Source: Saprospiraceae bacterium
GTDB taxonomy: Bacteria; Bacteroidota; Bacteroidia; Chitinophagales; Saprospiraceae
Length of the DNA stretch: 64,000 bases
Direction of reading: 5' to 3'
Assembly: GCA_016715965.1 (NCBI GenBank)
Contig: JADJXG010000001.1
Coordinates: 760,501-824,500 of the forward strand
Part shown: in pieces, positions 29,661-39,194 of the stretch
Layout: the number at the start of each line of letters is the position of its first letter
How positions within the stretch are numbered: the first letter of the stretch is position 1
Notes under the pieces: model-generated
The model's database searches: none
What the model was told of the DNA's origin: nothing
The model's input: the letters and a program-made list of their open reading frames with translations, nothing else
Program-made: the position numbers and the translations under genes

Positions 29661-31085
29661 TTATTCCACCAAAGTTACTTTCAGCATATTGGTTCTGGAT
29701 TTTTTCTGAATGGGCATACTGCCGGTGTTGACCACATAATCCCCTTTCTTGATTTTTCCGCTTTCCAACAATATATTTACAGTATCCTCGATGGTCTCAT
29801 CGGTGGATCCCATTTTGTCATAATAAAAACAATTGACGCCCCAGACCAGACTGAGGGTACCCAACATGTGTCTCGCACTTGAAAAAATAAAAATGGGACA
29901 AGGAGTTCGATAAGACGAAATTCGGAAGGCTGTAAATCCAGAAACCGTTAGACCAACGATGGCGGCTGCTTTTATTTCTTCTGCGGTTTTGGCGGCATTA
30001 AAGCAGACCACATCTGATGCAAACGTGCTTGACTTGTCAGATGGTTTAGGCTTTTTACGGATCAGAGAAAAATGTTTTTCCGCCTCGGATATAATTTTCT
30101 GCATCGCTTGTACAACGAGCACAGGATGGTCTCCAATCGAGGTTTCCGCACTCAGCATCAGTGCGTCTGTGCCATCCAAAACGGCATTGGCTACGTCGGT
30201 GACCTCAGCTCTGGTGGGAGAAGGGTTTTTAATCATGCTGTCCATTAATTGAGTGGCCACGACCACAGGCCTGGAGCGTTGGATGCATTTGTTGATGATC
30301 ATTTTTTGGGTGGCGGGCAATTTTTCGATGGGCAATTCTACACCTAGATCTCCTCTGGCCACCATAATGGCATTGCTCACTTTGATGATTGCGTCAATGT
30401 TGCGAATGGCTTCCGGTTTTTCAATTTTGGAAATCACTTTCGCGGTGTGCCTGGCCTCCGAAATTCTGAAAATCAGGTCTTCGACTTCTTCCGGTTTACG
30501 CACAAAGGAAAGAGCAATCCAATTGACCGGTTGGGTCAGAATAAATTCAAGGTCTTTAAGATCCTTGGTGGTCAGTGAAGGAAGACTGATCTGGGTATCC
30601 GGCAGGTTGACCCCTTTGTTGGAAGAGAGAACTCCACCGTAGAGGGTTTTCAACCGGACGGTGTCTTTCTGATTGGTTTCAATTACCTCAAAGACCAGTT
30701 TTCCGTCGTCCACCAGAATTTTTTCTCCGGGTCGGACATCCCTTGCAAAATGATCATAACTCATGTACACTTGTTCCATGGTTCCAAGGCATTCCTCGTC
30801 CTTAAAAGTGACGACATCACCGGGTTTCAATTCCAAAGCATTGTCCTTGATCAAGCCAATTCTTAGCTTAGGACCTTGTAAATCCGCCATAATGCCCGCA
30901 TGGGTACCCAATTCTTCATTGATGGAGCATATATGCTGGATGACTTGAGCGTGCTGCTGGTGGGTTCCATGGCTAAAATTGAGCCTAAACAGATCTACAC
31001 CATTCATTATCAAATCTTTAAGAACTTGATAAGACTCCGATGCCGGACCAACTGTAGCTATAATTTTCGTGTTTTGGAAAGGCAT
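29661..31085 (-). CDS. pyk: Pyruvate kinase
   Basis: 474 aa, the usual length. The sequence starts TKIIATVGPASESYQVLKDLI and has NFSHGTHQQH, ADLQGPKLRIG, the active-site stretch KVISKIEKPEAIRNI, MVARGDLGVELP, and the MLSAETSIGDHPV motif, all standard for pyruvate kinase. It converts phosphoenolpyruvate and ADP to pyruvate and ATP in glycolysis. The C-terminal domain (about 350-474) is complete. It is transcribed divergently from acpP with 153 bp between start codons. Confidence 0.97.
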   Translation of the reverse strand: MPFQNTKIIATVGPASESYQVLKDLIMNGVDLFRLNFSHGTHQQHAQVIQHICSINEELGTHAGIMADLQGPKLRIGLIKDNALELKPGDVVTFKDEECLGTMEQVYMSYDHFARDVRPGEKILVDDGKLVFEVIETNQKDTVRLKTLYGGVLSSNKGVNLPDTQISLPSLTTKDLKDLEFILTQPVNWIALSFVRKPEEVEDLIFRISEARHTAKVISKIEKPEAIRNIDAIIKVSNAIMVARGDLGVELPIEKLPATQKMIINKCIQRSRPVVVATQLMDSMIKNPSPTRAEVTDVANAVLDGTDALMLSAETSIGDHPVLVVQAMQKIISEAEKHFSLIRKKPKPSDKSSTFASDVVCFNAAKTAEEIKAAAIVGLTVSGFTAFRISSYRTPCPIFIFSSARHMLGTLSLVWGVNCFYYDKMGSTDETIEDTVNILLESGKIKKGDYVVNTGSMPIQKKSRTNMLKVTLVE

Positions 31086-31171
31086 TTTTTAAGTATTTTC
31101 AGGAAATAAACGGTCTGATACGCCCTGGTCCAGAGCCCGTTCAGCTTAATAAACAAAAAAATGTCTCAAAG

Positions 31172-31205
31172 TTGTAAGAAAGCAATGACGGAATCATTAA
31201 TTTTG
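31172..31205 (+). promoter_or_regulatory. Probable acpP promoter
   Basis: TAATTTTG at 31198-31205 fits TAnnTTTG, with TTG at 31172-31174 and a 23-base spacer. Transcription would begin near 31211, about 28 bases before the acpP ATG. Confidence 0.5.
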
Positions 31206-31238
31206 CGCTCTTATTTTGAAAATTAACCATTGAATAAA

Positions 31239-31475
31239 ATGTCAACAATAGCTGAAAGAGTAAAAAAAATCATTGTGGATAAGCTTGGAGTTTCTGAATC
31301 CGAAGTGACGCATGAAGCCAGCTTTATCAATGATCTGGGAGCTGATTCCCTGGACACTGTCGAGCTTATTATGGAGTTTGAGAAAGAATTTGACACTTCC
31401 ATCCCTGACGACCAGGCTGAGAAGATCCAGACCGTTGGCCATGCCATCGAATACCTGGAGGCGAACTGCAAATAA
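31239..31475 (+). CDS. acpP: Acyl carrier protein
   Basis: 78 aa from ATG 31239 (MSTIAERVKK); the in-frame TTG three codons upstream is less likely. The DSL motif in GADSLDTVEL holds the serine that receives 4'-phosphopantetheine. Acidic helices typical of ACP follow (ELIMEFEKEFD). It carries growing acyl chains in fatty acid synthesis. It is followed by fabF and rnc, a conserved bacterial order. Confidence 0.97.
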   Translation: MSTIAERVKKIIVDKLGVSESEVTHEASFINDLGADSLDTVELIMEFEKEFDTSIPDDQAEKIQTVGHAIEYLEANCK

Positions 31476-31566
31476 GCATTCGGATATTCGGGCCCTGCTG
31501 TATCTTTACCTGTCAAAACCGGTCTTTTGACCGGAGTTGGTATCATTATTCAACCATCATGTGTAT

Positions 31567-32808
31567 ATGAGACGAGTAGTTGTCACTGGTATTGGAGTTT
31601 TGACACCCATTGGAAACAATCAGGCGGCTTATTTGCAAGGTTTGCAAAAAGGGACTTCCGGAGCAGGTCCCATCACTAGATTTGATGCGTCTCTCTTTAA
31701 AACCAGATTTGCCTGCGAATTAAAAGGTTTCAACCCTGAAGATTTCCTGGACAAAAAGGAAGCCCGAAAACTGGATCCGTTTTCACAATATGCTTTGGTG
31801 GTATCCGAAGAATGCATGAATGATTCAGGACTGGATCTGGAGAAAGTCAACAAACTCCGATTCGGAGTTATTTGGGGGAGCGGCATCGGTGGTTTTTACA
31901 CTTTGGAAACAGATATTTCGGAAGCAGCTTTGCACACCGGAGCTCCGCGGTATAGTCCTTTTCTTATTCCCAAATTGATCTCTGACATAGCTCCCGGACA
32001 TATTTCTATCAAATATGGTCTGATGGGTATCAATTATGGCACCGTATCAGCTTGTGCCTCATCGAGTCACGCCATTTCCAACGCCTTCGATTATATCCGG
32101 CACGGCAAAGCAGATCTGATGCTGAGTGGAGGATCGGAAGCGGCGGTCACCAAAGCTGGGGTCGGCGGGTTTAGCAGCATGAAAGCCCTGAGTGAGCGCA
32201 ATGACGCAGCTGAAACTGCCTCCAGACCTTACGACAAGGACCGCGATGGCTTTGTTTTAGGAGAAGGTGCTGGTGCCATTCTTCTGGAAGAATATGAACA
32301 TGCAAAAGCGAGAGGTGCCAAGATCTATGCTGAAATCGTCGGAACGGGTCTCACCGCAGACGCTTATCACATCACTGCACCTCATCCGGAAGGTCTTGGT
32401 GCCAAAGGTGCCATGGAATTGGCCTTACAGGAAGCAGGATTGAATCCGGGCGATATAGACTATGTCAATACGCATGGGACCTCGACACCCCTCGGAGATA
32501 TTGCAGAGGTCAAAGCCATTCAAAAAGTTTTTGGTGATCATGCCTATTCGCTCAACATCAGCTCTACCAAATCCATGACCGGACATTTGTTGGGAGCAGC
32601 GGGCGTCATAGAATGCATCGCCGGAATTTTGGGTCTAAACCACGACTTTATACCTCCAACCATCAATCATTATACAGACGACCCTGAGCTTGATTCCAGA
32701 TTAAATTTTACCTTCAACGAAGCGCAGCAGAGAAAAATAAACGCTTTCCTCAGCAATACCTTTGGATTTGGAGGACATAACAGCTCAGTGATTTTTAAAA
32801 GATGCTGA
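31567..32808 (+). CDS. fabF: Beta-ketoacyl-ACP synthase II
   Basis: 413 aa from ATG 31567 (MRRVVVTGIG), the conserved family start; the longer frame from TTG 31537 adds ten residues that do not fit. The catalytic triad is visible: Cys in SACASSSHA, His in NTHGTSTPLGD and His in STKSMTGHLLGAAG. It elongates acyl-ACP by condensation with malonyl-ACP. It overlaps the rnc start by 7 bp, so the two are translationally coupled. A short CCGGTC-TTTT-GACCGG hairpin (31519-31534) lies between acpP and fabF without a T-run. Confidence 0.97.
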   Translation: MRRVVVTGIGVLTPIGNNQAAYLQGLQKGTSGAGPITRFDASLFKTRFACELKGFNPEDFLDKKEARKLDPFSQYALVVSEECMNDSGLDLEKVNKLRFGVIWGSGIGGFYTLETDISEAALHTGAPRYSPFLIPKLISDIAPGHISIKYGLMGINYGTVSACASSSHAISNAFDYIRHGKADLMLSGGSEAAVTKAGVGGFSSMKALSERNDAAETASRPYDKDRDGFVLGEGAGAILLEEYEHAKARGAKIYAEIVGTGLTADAYHITAPHPEGLGAKGAMELALQEAGLNPGDIDYVNTHGTSTPLGDIAEVKAIQKVFGDHAYSLNISSTKSMTGHLLGAAGVIECIAGILGLNHDFIPPTINHYTDDPELDSRLNFTFNEAQQRKINAFLSNTFGFGGHNSSVIFKRC

Positions 32809-33545
32809 ATTTCTTTTTTAGGATAGCGAGGAAAACCAATCACAAGTTTTTTTCTAAGGATAAATTTTTCACCGAAAGACTTAGAGAAATAATCGGATTT
32901 ACTCCATCCAATCTTTATCTTTTTAAGCTTGCCTTTTTTCACAAATCCACCCTCAACAATTTAAACGGTTCAAAAGCCATCGTCTATCAGTCCAATGAGA
33001 GATTGGAATACCTCGGCGACGCTTTGCTCAGCTTTGTGGTAGGAGAATATTTGTTCAACACCTATCCCAAAGCAGACGAAGGTTTTCTCACCAAAATGAG
33101 ATCAAAGATTGTCAAACGCAAAACACTCAACGAACTGGCCGTCAAAATGGGTCTGGATGGGATGATGAGCGAATTCAACAATACAGCGATTTCTTCTTCC
33201 ATGCTTGGCAATGCATTGGAAGCTCTCATCGGTGCCATATATCTTGAAAAAGGATTTGAGTTTGTGCGTCATTTCGTATTGAGAAAGATCTTAAAAAAAT
33301 ACATTGACATTGCCCAACTCGAAGCATTTGATGACAACTTCAAAAGTCAGTTGCTCGAATTTTGTCAAAAACACAACAAAGAAATTGACTTCCGCATTCT
33401 TTCCAAGTCCAAAAACGACAAACGCGATCGATTTAAGGTAGGAGTATTTATTGATGGTGTAGAAGTGGCTTCAGCAGAGGATTACAACAAAAAAAGCGCC
33501 GAACAAATCGCCTCAGAAATTGCACTGAGCTCCCTGAATTCCTGA
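32802..33545 (+). CDS. rnc: Ribonuclease III
   Basis: 247 aa. The RNase III signature NERLEYLGDALLSFVVGEYL lies at about 67-86, a second acidic cluster is in GNALEALIGAIYLEKG, and a C-terminal double-stranded RNA-binding domain lies at about 180-247. It cuts double-stranded RNA in rRNA maturation. In type II CRISPR systems the host RNase III also trims the crRNA:tracrRNA duplex, which is relevant here because the CRISPR locus lies about 2.4 kb downstream. The start overlaps fabF. Confidence 0.95.
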   Translation: MLNFFFRIARKTNHKFFSKDKFFTERLREIIGFTPSNLYLFKLAFFHKSTLNNLNGSKAIVYQSNERLEYLGDALLSFVVGEYLFNTYPKADEGFLTKMRSKIVKRKTLNELAVKMGLDGMMSEFNNTAISSSMLGNALEALIGAIYLEKGFEFVRHFVLRKILKKYIDIAQLEAFDDNFKSQLLEFCQKHNKEIDFRILSKSKNDKRDRFKVGVFIDGVEVASAEDYNKKSAEQIASEIALSSLNS

Positions 33546-33609
33546 TTTTTTTACCCCCTACTCCTTAATATTTACTATTTAATCTTTAATCTTTATTCAT
33601 TATTCCTCC

Positions 33610-34545
33610 ATGATCCTCGAACAATGCAAACGACTCTCCAAAGATCGTGTCCAGAGGCTTGAAAAAGGCATTGATCTGCTCGAGGATTGGATTCTGAAAC
33701 TTTTGGAACAGGGTTTTGAGGTACTTCGCAAAGATGCCCACCGCATGGAAGACATGGCGACGAGGGCGGTGGATTATGGAATGCCCGCCATTGCGCGAAG
33801 ATTGAGGTTATTACCTGAAAAAATAACGGAAGAAAAAGATTGGGTCAGTTATTTGAATACCGAACTTGGACAAATGTTATTCTTAATCCGATCGATTAAA
33901 AAACCAAATACCCATTTGCATCCTGAAGACATTTTATCTTTTCTTGGAGTTCCGATCAAAAAACAAGAAATTGTGGATCACACCGAAGGCATCGAGGACG
34001 AATGGCTCTACTTTGGCACCGTCTTCGACCGCGAAGAAAAAATTCGCATTTACAGGCATTGGTTTTATGGCATTCATCACCATAAATTTGCATTGTGCAT
34101 CGATTTTGAAGTCAACCGATTTGTCAAAATCAGGGAATACAAACGTGGATGGATGTATTGCGGACCCGTCCACTTTTATCCTTCCGCTTTGCCACTTCGG
34201 GTGGTCCAAATACCACAGACCGTTCAGGCAATACCTACCGTAATCAATTTTAACAAACAAAGCATTCAGGCCTACCAGGATTCTTACGCGAAGGCTTTTG
34301 CGGCAAATCCATTTTTGAGACAGACTCCTGCCTGTTTGTCCGGTATTCATTTGATCGAAATCGATGACCATTGTTTTTTGTCGGATCCTGATGGCACTGC
34401 AATGGTCTGCAGGACCAATGAAGATCTGAACCGCAAAATGAGGGCGTATTGTTTGGATCCTGAGACTTTGTTGCTTGGAGAATTCAGCGAAAAACAATTT
34501 AATCCACTTTCTGTTTTCTCGCAGGGTTACATCGAAAAAATATAA
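33610..34545 (+). CDS. Conserved protein of unknown function
   Basis: 311 aa, no signal peptide or membrane segment. The N-terminal 100 residues are helical and rich in leucine and charge (RLEKGIDLLEDWILKLLEQG). The rest is a mixed domain with many aromatic residues and a GWMYCGPVHFYP segment. I do not recognise the family. It lies 64 bp after rnc, and its TAA is followed after 3 bp by the YdjM-like gene, so all could be in the acpP-fabF-rnc transcript. Nothing in the sequence identifies a catalytic centre. Confidence 0.8.
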   Translation: MILEQCKRLSKDRVQRLEKGIDLLEDWILKLLEQGFEVLRKDAHRMEDMATRAVDYGMPAIARRLRLLPEKITEEKDWVSYLNTELGQMLFLIRSIKKPNTHLHPEDILSFLGVPIKKQEIVDHTEGIEDEWLYFGTVFDREEKIRIYRHWFYGIHHHKFALCIDFEVNRFVKIREYKRGWMYCGPVHFYPSALPLRVVQIPQTVQAIPTVINFNKQSIQAYQDSYAKAFAANPFLRQTPACLSGIHLIEIDDHCFLSDPDGTAMVCRTNEDLNRKMRAYCLDPETLLLGEFSEKQFNPLSVFSQGYIEKI

Positions 34546-34548
34546 ACC

Positions 34549-35772
34549 TTGGATTCACTGACACAAATTGTATTGGGCGCAGCCTGCGGCGAAGCGGTGC
34601 TTGGAAAAAAAATTGGAAACAAAGCACTGATATGGGGTGCGGTCGCGGGGACGATTCCTGATCTGGATGTACTTTCCAATTACTTTATGGGCGAATTGGA
34701 TGCCCTCGTGTTTCACAGAGGACCCATGCATTCGCTTTTGTTTGCGACACTGGCCCCCTTTCCACTGGCCTGGCTGGTCATGCAATTCTACAATAAAGGA
34801 TGGTTTAATAAAACAGCCTATCGAAGGACCGGATTTGTGACAGGCAGTTTGTTTTTTGTTCTGGTGTTTGCAATTTTGCAACTCGCATTTTACTTGTTTT
34901 TTGGCAATTGGGCCTTTAGTCTATCACTGCTCTTGCTGCCATCCCTCGTTTTCATTGTTCGCAAGATGTACCTCGACTATTGGAGCAAGACACAGGAGTA
35001 TCCCAATGTAAGCTACAGAGACTGGGTCCTTTTGTTTTTTGTATCGATCATTACCCATCCACTGCTGGATGCACTGACTACTTTTGGAACCAGACTTTAT
35101 TGGCCATTTTCAAATGAGAGGGTGTCTATTTCTACCATTTCCATTGCAGATCCGATATACACCCTGCCGTTTTTATTTAGTGTGGTGCTTTGTGGATTTT
35201 ATGGAAGAACGGATCGACGAAGGAGAACTTCACTCTGGGTCGGAATCGCGGTAAGCAGCATTTATTTGTCAGCTACTTATTTTACCAAATCACATGTTGA
35301 AAAAGTCATGCACGCCAATTTAATAGAAGAGGGTGTTCAAGCGGAAAAAATGATCTCTGTTCCCACCATCTTCAACAATCTGTTGTGGTATGGTATCGCC
35401 AGACATGACCATCACTATTATTGTCAGTATTATTCAATCCTCGATGAGAATCCTGCTGAAAATCCCATTGTAAAAATTGCAGATGGAAAAGAATGGTTGG
35501 GGGCGGACAGTGCCCATCATATTGTTAAAACGCTGGATTGGTTTGGGGATGGATATACCAGTGTGATTCGCAAGAATGGAGACACGCTTCAGTGGAATGA
35601 TTTAAGATTTGGCAGTTTAAATTTCAAATTCGAAAAACCGGAGGATTTTGTATTCCACTTTGACCTCATTCAATCATCAAAAGGATTGAAGTACTACCCC
35701 AACAGAGAAAGACCTTCACCACAAAAAGATCAGATGGTAAAATTTTGGAGGAGGGCGTTCGGCGAAAAATAG
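34549..35772 (+). CDS. YdjM/DUF457-type membrane-bound metal-dependent hydrolase-like protein
   Basis: 407 aa starting with TTG at 34549. That start is supported because MDSLTQIVLGAACGEAVLG is the conserved family beginning and lies 3 bp after the previous stop. His and Asp residues typical of the family are present: GTIPDLDVLS, HRGPMHSLLF and THPLLDALTTFGT. There are several membrane segments at about 60-80, 95-145 and 160-230, then a soluble C-terminal domain. The family is annotated as predicted metal-dependent hydrolase; the substrate is not known. It is the last gene before the CRISPR locus. Confidence 0.9.
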   Translation: MDSLTQIVLGAACGEAVLGKKIGNKALIWGAVAGTIPDLDVLSNYFMGELDALVFHRGPMHSLLFATLAPFPLAWLVMQFYNKGWFNKTAYRRTGFVTGSLFFVLVFAILQLAFYLFFGNWAFSLSLLLLPSLVFIVRKMYLDYWSKTQEYPNVSYRDWVLLFFVSIITHPLLDALTTFGTRLYWPFSNERVSISTISIADPIYTLPFLFSVVLCGFYGRTDRRRRTSLWVGIAVSSIYLSATYFTKSHVEKVMHANLIEEGVQAEKMISVPTIFNNLLWYGIARHDHHYYCQYYSILDENPAENPIVKIADGKEWLGADSAHHIVKTLDWFGDGYTSVIRKNGDTLQWNDLRFGSLNFKFEKPEDFVFHFDLIQSSKGLKYYPNRERPSPQKDQMVKFWRRAFGEK

Positions 35773-35825
35773 AGCTGACTCTCTTAAGGAGCAAGCATGT
35801 TGTCATACTAGTGGTCATCAAAAAA

Positions 35826-35996
35826 TGAGATCCAACGTTTGACCGATCATTTTACCCAAAGTTTTAACAAAAGTAAAGGCTTGACACCCAAAATGCAATA
35901 TAACTTTTGTTATACTTCAGGTATTTTTCCAGCGCTGTATTTCAAGCTGGTTTTGATTTGCTTTCACTTTTAAGAAATGTTTTACCTTTGGAAATC
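35826..35996 (+). repeat. Left copy of the 171-bp direct repeat bounding the CRISPR-Cas segment
   Basis: It is aligned without gaps to 47930-48100. The first 124 bp differ at only two positions (35836 and 35940). They contain the first nine codons and the promoter of the membrane-protein gene (minus strand) and the CRISPR leader. The final 47 bp are the first CRISPR repeat. In this left copy the membrane-protein frame ends after MIGQTLDLIF at a stop codon, so it is a remnant. Confidence 0.9.
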
Positions 35997-37728
35997 TTAT
36001 TGAAGGAGCAAAATGAGCTATTGAAAGTTTTGATTTGCTTTCACTTTTAAGAAATGTTTTACCTTTGGAAATCTTATTGAAGGAGCAAAATGAGCTATTG
36101 AAAGTTTTGATTTGCTTTCACTTTTAAGAAATGTTTTACCTTTGGAAATCACAATGTACCTGATTAGCGGTAGTTGTATTGTTTTGATTTGCTTTCACTT
36201 TTAAGAAATGTTTTACCTTTGGAAATCGGGCTTCTCCGCTTTTAGAAGTCTAAAGCAGTTTTGATTTGCTTTCACTTTTAAGAAATGTTTTACCTTTGGA
36301 AATCCCCGAAACCCTTCACAACAAACAGGCAAAAGTTTTGATTTGCTTTCACTTTTAAGAAATGTTTTACCTTTGGAAATCACAATGTACCTGATTAGCG
36401 GTAGTTGTATTGTTTTGATTTGCTTTCACTTTTAAGAAATGTTTTACCTTTGGAAATCGGGCTTCTCCGCTTTTAGAAGTCTAAAGCAGTTTTGATTTGC
36501 TTTCACTTTTAAGAAATGTTTTACCTTTGGAAATCCCCGAAACCCTTCACAACAAACAGGCAAAAGTTTTGATTTGCTTTCACTTTTAAGAAATGTTTTA
36601 CCTTTGGAAATCACAATGTACCTGATTAGCGGTAGTTGTATTGTTTTGATTTGCTTTCACTTTTAAGAAATGTTTTACCTTTGGAAATCTTGTACCCAGA
36701 AAAGAGTAGATTTGAAAAGTGTTTTGATTTGCTTTCACTTTTAAGAAATGTTTTACCTTTGGAAATCTTCAATTCAAAGATTTCCTTTTGCATAACCGTT
36801 TTGATTTGCTTTCACTTTTAAGAAATGTTTTACCTTTGGAAATCACATCTATCCAAAAAACATAAGGGTTCCAGTTTTGATTTGCTTTCACTTTTAAGAA
36901 ATGTTTTACCTTTGGAAATCGAAGTTTATCAGGTGCCAAAGGGCAATACGTTTTGATTTGCTTTCACTTTTAAGAAATGTTTTACCTTTGGAAATCGCTT
37001 AAACGGTTGTTAATACTATTCGCTAGTTTTGATTTGCTTTCACTTTTAAGAAATGTTTTACCTTTGGAAATCTTATTGAAGGAGCAAAATGAGCTATTGA
37101 AAGTTTTGATTTGCTTTCACTTTTAAGAAATGTTTTACCTTTGGAAATCTTATTGAAGGAGCAAAATGAGCTATTGAAAGTTTTGATTTGCTTTCACTTT
37201 TAAGAAATGTTTTACCTTTGGAAATCCATCCACAAATGTCTATACTTCCCCTCCTGTTTTGATTTGCTTTCACTTTTAAGAAATGTTTTACCTTTGGAAA
37301 TCCAGGGCAAGGACTTACAGGTGCCAAGCGGTGTTTTGATTTGCTTTCACTTTTAAGAAATGTTTTACCTTTGGAAATCCCCGAAACCCTTCACAACAAA
37401 CAGGCAAAAGTTTTGATTTGCTTTCACTTTTAAGAAATGTTTTACCTTTGGAAATCACAATGTACCTGATTAGCGGTAGTTGTATTGTTTTGATTTGCTT
37501 TCACTTTTAAGAAATGTTTTACCTTTGGAAATCAAAAAACCCTGCGCTGATCTAAGTCCTACTGTTTTGATTTGCTTTCACTTTTAAGAAATGTTTTACC
37601 TTTGGAAATCTATAATCTTCTGTTTCAAAATCTGAATGATGTTTTGATTTGCTTTCACTTTTAAGAAATGTTTTACCTTTGGAAATCAAGAATTAAGAAA
37701 TATTCATCAGATCACAAGTTTTGATTTG
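35950..37728 (+). CRISPR. Type II-C CRISPR array, left segment (23 full repeats plus a split repeat)
   Basis: 47-bp repeats begin GTTTTGATTTGCTTTC and end TACCTTTGGAAATC, starting at 35950 with a period of 76-78 bp. Spacers are 29-31 bp. There are 23 full repeats here, then the first 11 bp of a repeat (37718-37728) interrupted by an IS. Of 23 spacers only 14 are distinct: one (starting TTATTGAAGG) occurs four times, one (ACAATGTACC) four times, one (CCCGAAACCC) three times and one (GGGCTTCTCC) twice. The orientation (plus) follows from the tracrRNA anti-repeat pairing with the repeat 5' part. Each repeat contains TTG-N22-TACCTTTG, a Bacteroidota-type promoter. Confidence 0.98.
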
Positions 37729-37776
37729 TGAAGTGGTCCAAGAAAATGGTACACAAATCTAACTTAAATTTGTGTT

Positions 37777-38076
37777 ATGGATCAATCAAAGACAAACAAT
37801 CGGAGGAGGAGGTACGATACCGAGTTTAAGCTTAATGCCATTCATTTGCTCGAATCCGGGAAGAACGCTAGCGAATTAGCTGATTCTCTTGGCGTTAGTA
37901 AGCAAATGCTTTACAATTGGCGTAGTCAAATCAGGATTACCAGGAATGCTTCCGTCCAGCCAGGAACAAATAATCCTTATACTGAACTTGAACAGCTCCG
38001 TAAGAAATTAAGGGATGTTGAAATGGAAAGGGATATTTTAAAAAAAGCCTTGAACATTTTCAGCCGGCAGACATGA
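37777..38076 (+). CDS. IS3-family transposase OrfA (helix-turn-helix)
   Basis: 99 aa. The N-terminal half holds a helix-turn-helix of the transposase_8 type (YDTEFKLNAIHLLESGKNAS ... SKQMLYNWRSQI). The C-terminal half (TELEQLRKKLRDVEMERDIL) is the leucine-zipper coiled coil usual in OrfA. It binds the terminal repeats. Its TGA overlaps the ATG of orfB as ATGA, so OrfB may be made by reinitiation; a frameshifted OrfAB fusion, normal for the family, is possible in the A-rich GGATATTTTAAAAAAAGCC region. Confidence 0.95.
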   Translation: MDQSKTNNRRRRYDTEFKLNAIHLLESGKNASELADSLGVSKQMLYNWRSQIRITRNASVQPGTNNPYTELEQLRKKLRDVEMERDILKKALNIFSRQT

Positions 38077-38963
38077 AACCAAAAGCTGAATTTATCCAGA
38101 GTCTAAGCGGTGTGTATCCTACTAACAAGCTTTGCAAGATGATGAATATTCCAAGGAATACTTTGTATCATTTTATCCACAGGAGGGATTCTCCCACTAA
38201 ACATTTGGGATTAAGAGACCGAATAAAATCCGTATTTGACTCTCATATGAATAGGTATGGAAGTCGTAGAATTAAAATGGAATTAGCCGTAAAATATTCA
38301 AAAAATGTTAGCCGCCATTTGATTCGCAAATGTATGAAGGAACAAAATTTGAAAGCAATCCAGCCAAAGAGTTTTGTTCCAAAAACAACTGATTCCACCG
38401 GGACCAAATTTCCTGCACCCAATTTACTTCTTGATTTTGGAAAGGCGCAAAAACCAAATGAAGTATGGGTTGGTGACATTACCTACATTCCTTTAAAGAA
38501 TGGCCAATGGGCCTATCTTTCAACTTGGATTGATACTTATTTGCATAAAGTAGTGGGCTGGGATGTTCAGACTCATATGAGAAGCGAACTGGTTATTTCA
38601 GCCTTCAATAAAGCAAAACTGAAATGCATCCAAAATAAATTAAGTGTGATTGTCCATTCTGACCGAGGAACGCAGTACTCTAGTAAAGATTTCAAAAATG
38701 CCATTAAAGGAAATAGACAAAGTATGACTCGCAAAAACGAAGTTTATGACAACGCAATTGCCGAATCATTTTTCTCAAGGCTCAAATGCGAATGCATTAG
38801 AGGTACTGTATTTGATGATTTGGATCAATTAAGATTCACTCTGTTTGAATACATAGATGGCTATTACAACACAATCAGAAGGCATTCATCCATTCAATAC
38901 TATACACCCTTAGAATTTGAAAATATTTATTATTCGAAAAATCAATTCACTCATTGCAACTAA
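38073..38963 (+). CDS. IS3-family transposase OrfB (DDE integrase)
   Basis: 296 aa. An N-terminal HTH_21-like segment (RDRIKSVFDSHMNRYGSRRI) is followed by an rve-type DDE domain. The catalytic residues are in place: Asp in VWVGDITYIP, Asp in VIVHSDRGTQYSS, and Glu in DNAIAESFFSRLK. It catalyses cutting and joining of the element. The full length suggests an active copy. Confidence 0.96.
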   Translation: MKPKAEFIQSLSGVYPTNKLCKMMNIPRNTLYHFIHRRDSPTKHLGLRDRIKSVFDSHMNRYGSRRIKMELAVKYSKNVSRHLIRKCMKEQNLKAIQPKSFVPKTTDSTGTKFPAPNLLLDFGKAQKPNEVWVGDITYIPLKNGQWAYLSTWIDTYLHKVVGWDVQTHMRSELVISAFNKAKLKCIQNKLSVIVHSDRGTQYSSKDFKNAIKGNRQSMTRKNEVYDNAIAESFFSRLKCECIRGTVFDDLDQLRFTLFEYIDGYYNTIRRHSSIQYYTPLEFENIYYSKNQFTHCN

Positions 38964-39011
38964 TATGGAAACAAAACATGACTTTGCATTTTTACCCTTA
39001 GACGAGGACCA

Positions 39012-39112
39012 AGCTTATTGCGGACAAAATGTCAAGAGTTCCGCCGACCTCTTTATTCTGTATTCTTCCGGCGGAACTCGACTTGCTCTTGACATTTTGG
39101 GAGCAATGCTTA
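39012..39112 (+). repeat. Long imperfect hairpin in the 3' part of the IS
   Basis: CAAAATGTCAAGAG and CTCTTGACATTTTG form a 14-bp outer stem, and AGTTCCGCCG with CGGCGGAACT an inner 10-bp stem. Further partial pairing lies outside (TTATTGC with GCAATGCTTA). It lies after orfB, and a spurious 80-codon frame crosses it. It could be a transcription stop or a remnant of another element. Confidence 0.6.
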
Positions 39113-39194
39113 TCTTTGTCGCAGGGGTAAAATGTGTACTAATTTTATTTTTTAACTAAATTAGATCAGTGTCCCATTTATTGGTACCATGTCA

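Larger units (their letters stand above)
37729..39194 (+). mobile_element. IS3-family insertion sequence inside a CRISPR repeat
   Basis: 1466 bp with imperfect terminal inverted repeats of about 37 bp (left begins TGAAGTGGTCC, right ends in the complement of TGACATGGTACC). It is flanked by a 3-bp target duplication TTG (37726-37728 and 39195-39197). It encodes OrfA and OrfB, which overlap by 4 bp. The frames look intact, so it may still move. It interrupts one CRISPR repeat; the two halves minus the duplicated TTG rebuild exactly 47 bp. Confidence 0.95.

Noticed and set aside
31230..31238. TTG start for acpP adding three residues
   Set aside because: ATG at 31239 gives the standard ACP N-terminus.
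31519..31534. CCGGTC-TTTT-GACCGG hairpin between acpP and fabF as a terminator
   Set aside because: Short stem with no T-run, inside a conserved operon; at most a processing or attenuation site.
38917..39159. 80-codon frame after orfB of the IS
   Set aside because: It overlaps orfB and runs through the hairpin; no family resemblance, so treated as chance.
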